Of a DNA stretch of 64,000 nt, positions 60,634 through 64,000 are shown piece after piece (the stretch's first letter is position 1; the number at the start of each line of letters is the position of its first letter). The notes under the pieces were generated by a model. That model was given only the letters and a program-made list of their open reading frames with translations. It did no database searches and had not been told where the DNA came from. Location of the stretch: NCBI RefSeq assembly GCF_004366355.1, contig NZ_SODV01000002.1, forward strand, positions 1,218,768-1,282,767, read 5' to 3'. Made by a program: the position numbers and the translations under genes. Source of the stretch: Dinghuibacter silviterrae. Lineage in GTDB: Bacteria > Bacteroidota > Bacteroidia > Chitinophagales > Chitinophagaceae.

Positions 60634-61821
60634 ATGATAAAGAAACACTACTATGGCCTGCTTGGTCTGGCCCTGCTTTCCGCGTCCTGTGCGAAAAACA
60701 TCCTAACCCCCCAGGCGTCCGGGCCCACCACCCCCAGGGCCGCCACGGCCTGGCAGCTCGTCTGGTCGGATGAATTCAACGGTACCAGCCTCAACACGGC
60801 CAACTGGAACATCGAGACCGGGAACCCCGGTGTCAACAGCGAGGAGGAAGCTTATGAGGCGAATAATATTACCGTGACCGGGGGCAACCTGGTGATCACC
60901 GCCCAGCAACAAAGCGCGGCCGGCCAGAACTATACCTCCGGCCGGATGAATACCAACGGCAAGGTATCCGTGCAATACGGCCGTATCGAAGCCAGTATCA
61001 AACTCCCGCTGGGTCAGGGTCTCTGGCCCGCCTTCTGGATGCTGGGGACCAATATCGGGTCCGTGGGCTGGCCCCAGTGCGGCGAAACCGACATCATGGA
61101 GCACGTCAACACCGACAACACCATTTATGGTACCATCCACTGGTACGACAACGGCGCCACGCAATACGGGGGCAACACACAGACGACTCCCACGGACTAC
61201 CACCTCTATGCCGTGGAATGGACGCCCCAGGGCATCAACTGGTATGTCGACAACAACCTGTATGCCTCGGCCAATATTACTAACAACATCAACAATACCG
61301 GGGCCTTTCAGAATCCCTTTTTCATCATCCTCAACATGGCGGTGGGGGGTAACTTCCCCGGCCAGACGGTCGACAACAGTGTCCTGCCCGCCTCCATGTA
61401 TGTGGATTACGTCCGCGTGTACAAGGCCGTAAACGCGCCCCCCATCGGTCAGTCGATCACCCTCAAGGGCGACAACGGGGACTATGTCTCCAGCGAAAAC
61501 GGTCAGATACCCATGACCTGCAACCGTACGACCGCCTCGGCCTGGGAACACTTTACCGTTGTCGACGCCGGAAACGGCAAAGTCGCCCTTCAGGGCAACA
61601 ACGGGGACTATGTCTCTTCCGAAAACGGTGTCAACCCCATCACCTGTAACCGCGTCAGCTACAGTACCTGGGAAGAATTCACCTGGATCAGCAACGCGGA
61701 TGGCTCCATTTCGCTGGAAGGGAACAACAATTGCTTTGTCTCCAGTGAGAACGGGACGCAATCCATGACCTGCAACAGGACGATCGCCCAGGGGTGGGAG
61801 GATTTCCTGGTGAACCAATAG
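60634..61821 (+). CDS. GH16 endo-beta-glucanase lipoprotein with three fascin-like repeats
   Basis: 395 residues from ATG 60634 (lipoprotein signal LLGLALLSASC). GH16 domain about 38-265 with catalytic E-x-D-x2-E at Glu151, Asp153, Glu156 (QCGETDIMEH) and WSDEFNG at the start; substrate probably a beta-1,3- or mixed-linkage glucan. Residues 275-391 are three repeats with 41-residue period, each LKGDNGDYVSSENG ... MTCNR ... W-E-x-F, like a fascin/beta-trefoil carbohydrate-binding module. Ends at a strong terminator. Confidence 0.93.
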   Translation: MIKKHYYGLLGLALLSASCAKNILTPQASGPTTPRAATAWQLVWSDEFNGTSLNTANWNIETGNPGVNSEEEAYEANNITVTGGNLVITAQQQSAAGQNYTSGRMNTNGKVSVQYGRIEASIKLPLGQGLWPAFWMLGTNIGSVGWPQCGETDIMEHVNTDNTIYGTIHWYDNGATQYGGNTQTTPTDYHLYAVEWTPQGINWYVDNNLYASANITNNINNTGAFQNPFFIILNMAVGGNFPGQTVDNSVLPASMYVDYVRVYKAVNAPPIGQSITLKGDNGDYVSSENGQIPMTCNRTTASAWEHFTVVDAGNGKVALQGNNGDYVSSENGVNPITCNRVSYSTWEEFTWISNADGSISLEGNNNCFVSSENGTQSMTCNRTIAQGWEDFLVNQ

Positions 61822-61825
61822 ACAG

Positions 61826-61859
61826 AGAAGGCGCGGCGCGACGCCGCCGCGCCTTCTTT
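61826..61859 (+). terminator. Intrinsic terminator after GH16 gene
   Basis: A perfect 13-bp stem (61826-61838 with 61845-61857), 6-base loop, followed by TTT. It begins five bases after the GH16 stop and separates it from the GH92 gene, which therefore has its own promoter or depends on read-through. Confidence 0.85.
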
Positions 61860-61879
61860 AAATGTCTTATGTTTGCCCC

Positions 61880-64000
61880 ATGTCCATTAGAAAAACGGTT
61901 TTGCTGGCCCTTGCTCCCCTGGCGCTCCACGCCCAAATGCAGCATCCCCTTCTTCCCTATGTCAACCCCCTGATCGGAACCGCCCCCAGCGCCACCAAAG
62001 CCACGCTGGCACACGGCCAGGGGACCGAGGCCCTCGCCAACACGATCCCGTCCGTCACCTATCCATTCGGGATGACCCAGTGGGTCGCCCAGACCCGTTT
62101 TTCCGAAACCAAATGCGTGGCTCCTTACTATTATGGGGACAGCCTTTTCTCCGGTTTCCGGGGCTCTCACTGGATCAGCGGCAGCTGTATGCAAGACTAT
62201 GGGAGCGTGACCGTGACCGCCATCACCGGCACCCTCAGACTCGACGATCCGGGTACAGCGTTTACCCACGCCGCGGAAACGGCGACGCCCGCTTACTACC
62301 GGGTGGACCTGCCGCAACGTGGTCTCCGGGCAGAGGTCACCGCCACCGCCCGCTGCGGTTTTATCCGTTTTACCGCACTCCGCGACGATTCCGTCTACAT
62401 CCTCATACACCCCAACAGCGACCGCGGCCTGGCCACCCTGCAGGTGGACGGCAACCTCGTCAGCGGACGCAATCCCGTATACCGCCTCTACCAGGGCGGC
62501 GGCCAACCCGCGGGTTTTGACGGTTGCTTTGCCGTGCGCTTCCCGGGGGTTACCTCTTCCGTGAAAATTGTGCCTGTCGCCGGTGGGGTGGTGGCGTATG
62601 TGGGATTTTGGGAAAAAGCAGGACAAACCATCCAACTAAAAATCGGTACGTCTTTCACCTCCGAAGCAGGCGCCGCCCGCAACCTGACCGCCGAAATACC
62701 GGGCTGGAATTTCGACGCGGTGGTTTCCGCCGCCCGGCGCGTATGGGAACAGGAGTTGTCCCGCGTCACCCTCGAAGTCATGGCCGACTCCGTGCGCCGG
62801 ATATTCTATACCGCGATGTATCATGCGATGCAGCAGCCGCGGTTGTATAGCGATGTGGATGGCACTTATCCTATGTTCGCAACGTCGTACAAGAACGCGC
62901 GGCTGGCGCACGCCATGGCCGCCCGTCGCACCGCCGCCGCGCCGCCAGCCGTCGGCGGCGCCTACTACGACGACTTCTCGATGTGGGACATCTACCGCGC
63001 CCAGATCCCGCTGATAGAGATCCTGCGCCCCGCGCTGGCGGGCGACCTCGTGCATTCGATCCTGCTCAAGGCGGAACAGGGCGGCTGGTTGCCCGACTTC
63101 CCCTGCTGGAACAACTATACCGCCGAAATGGTCGGGAACCATGCCAACGCATTGATCGCCTCTGCCGCCGCCCGGGGCATACCCGTGGACCTGGAAACGG
63201 CGTATCGGTACATGCGCAAAGACGCGTTCGACATACCCGATGCCGCAGCCTACAAAGACGGCAGGGGCCGCCGGTCTCTGGCCTCTTACCTTGCATTAGG
63301 TTATTATCCGTTGGAGGACGAGGTATCCGAAGCCTTTCACAAAAACGAGCAAACGTCGAGGACCCTCGAATACGCGTACGATGACTACTGCATCGCACAA
63401 ATCGCAAAGACATTAAAAAAGCAACAGGACTACGACACCCTGATGGCACGGTCCCGCAACTATGTCCACGTCTTCGACAAAAGAACCGGCTTTATGAATG
63501 GCCGCCATGCGGACGGCAGCTTTTATCCGCTGAAGGACCCGGACGCCCGGTTGTACTTCGTCACCGAGGGTACCCCTCGCCAGTATACTTTCTACGTCCC
63601 CCAGGACATGCCGGGGCTGACCGGATTGCTGGGCGGACCCGAAAAATTGGAGGCAGCGCTGGACTCGTTGTTTGACAAAGGACAATACTGGCACGGCAAT
63701 GAACCCGACCAGCAAACACCCTTCCTGTATAATTATACCGACCATCCTTATCGTTCCTCGCAACGGGTACACACGATCCTGGAAGAAGAATATGCCAACC
63801 GGCCCGGTGGGCTTTGCGGGAACGACGACGAAGGGGAAATCAGTGCCTGGTATGTGCTGGGCGCCTTGGGATTGTATCCCGTAGACCCCGCTTCCGGCGA
63901 CTATGCGGTGTGTCTGCCGCTGGTCCGCGCGGCCACGCTGCACCTGCCGGGCGGGAAGACGTTCAGGATCATCGTGCGTACAGCAGGACCGCAGTACACC
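61880..64000 (+). CDS. GH92 alpha-mannosidase (3' end outside window)
   Basis: 707 codons open to the right edge. Signal peptide (SIRKTVLLALAPLALHAQ). GH92 hallmarks in order: VNPLIGTA, YPFGMTQWV, FRGSHWISGS, YDDFSMWDIYRAQ, GWLPDFPCWNNYTAEMVGNH, HGNEPDQQTPFLYNYT and GLCGNDDEGEISAWYVL. The Glu of the NEP motif and the Asp residues of GNDD are the family's catalytic/calcium residues. Calcium-dependent exo-alpha-mannosidase, periplasmic or secreted. Only the last part of the C-terminal domain is missing. Confidence 0.95.
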   Translation, partial: MSIRKTVLLALAPLALHAQMQHPLLPYVNPLIGTAPSATKATLAHGQGTEALANTIPSVTYPFGMTQWVAQTRFSETKCVAPYYYGDSLFSGFRGSHWISGSCMQDYGSVTVTAITGTLRLDDPGTAFTHAAETATPAYYRVDLPQRGLRAEVTATARCGFIRFTALRDDSVYILIHPNSDRGLATLQVDGNLVSGRNPVYRLYQGGGQPAGFDGCFAVRFPGVTSSVKIVPVAGGVVAYVGFWEKAGQTIQLKIGTSFTSEAGAARNLTAEIPGWNFDAVVSAARRVWEQELSRVTLEVMADSVRRIFYTAMYHAMQQPRLYSDVDGTYPMFATSYKNARLAHAMAARRTAAAPPAVGGAYYDDFSMWDIYRAQIPLIEILRPALAGDLVHSILLKAEQGGWLPDFPCWNNYTAEMVGNHANALIASAAARGIPVDLETAYRYMRKDAFDIPDAAAYKDGRGRRSLASYLALGYYPLEDEVSEAFHKNEQTSRTLEYAYDDYCIAQIAKTLKKQQDYDTLMARSRNYVHVFDKRTGFMNGRHADGSFYPLKDPDARLYFVTEGTPRQYTFYVPQDMPGLTGLLGGPEKLEAALDSLFDKGQYWHGNEPDQQTPFLYNYTDHPYRSSQRVHTILEEEYANRPGGLCGNDDEGEISAWYVLGALGLYPVDPASGDYAVCLPLVRAATLHLPGGKTFRIIVRTAGPQYT

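Noticed and set aside
60703-61818. 371-codon open frame on the minus strand
   Set aside because: Shadow of the GH16 gene; no recognisable domain and opposite to a frame with catalytic residues.
1-64000. CRISPR arrays, tRNA or rRNA genes, insertion sequences, phage genes, conjugation genes
   Set aside because: No regularly spaced repeats, cloverleaf-like segments, transposase or integrase motifs were found on reading both strands.

Overview
The window is about 64 kb of fairly GC-rich DNA from a member of the Bacteroidota, most likely order Chitinophagales (Chitinophagaceae-like); genus cannot be told from the sequence. The indicators are SusC/SusD pairs, an ECF sigma/FecR/STN-receptor signalling cassette, a fused CcoN-CcoO cbb3 oxidase, near-absence of Shine-Dalgarno sites, and several promoters with the Bacteroidota -7 element TAnnTTTG. 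I see no rRNA, tRNA, CRISPR, insertion sequence or phage gene. Genes are very tightly packed.

Layout. (1) 1-13.4 kb, plus strand: ECF sigma factor, FecR anti-sigma, SusC-like TonB receptor with an STN signalling domain, SusD-like lipoprotein, a large FG-GAP/ASPIC-UnbV protein, a vanadium-haloperoxidase/PAP2-type enzyme and PoxB. (2) 14.6-37.4 kb, a low-oxygen/stress island: UspA, a response regulator fused to a Crp/Fnr-type DNA-binding module, its PAS histidine kinase, a bacterial eRF1-like (baeRF) protein and two small membrane proteins run leftward. A ten-gene operon runs rightward: hemN, CoA transferase, ccoI, ccoS, ccoNO, ccoQ, ccoP, ccoG, ccoH, TauE/SafE. Beyond it lie a second, paralogous PAS kinase, two more Usp genes and a six-gene leftward operon (YceI, beta-barrel, YceI, zinc alcohol dehydrogenase, unknown, Usp). 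TGAC-N4-GTCA-type Fnr-like boxes sit upstream of three of these units. In two of them the box lies at exactly the same distance from a TAnnTTTG element, which suggests one regulon run by the Crp-type response regulator.

(3) 37.4-57.1 kb, mixed accessory and housekeeping genes: serine hydrolase, TIGR03118-type propeller protein with a hairpin over its start codon, ChrA, TonB receptor, DNA-alkylation repair pair (ATL and AlkA-type glycosylase), hydrolases, GNAT, PAS kinase, YbjQ, oxidoreductases, a Crp/Fnr regulator and a MuiA-family protein carrying an inserted TonB-plug-like segment. (4) 57.3-64 kb: a NarL-type two-component pair, an Asn-repeat lipoprotein, a GH16 glucanase with three fascin-like repeats behind an operator-like repeat cluster, and a GH92 alpha-mannosidase cut by the right edge.

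Themes: respiration at low oxygen coupled to haem synthesis and stress proteins; surface signalling and glycan use; and unusually economical architecture, with five convergent pairs sharing a four-base stop overlap and several divergent pairs with back-to-back -7 elements. Start sites were moved from the longest frame wherever signal peptides, overlaps or family length argued for it.
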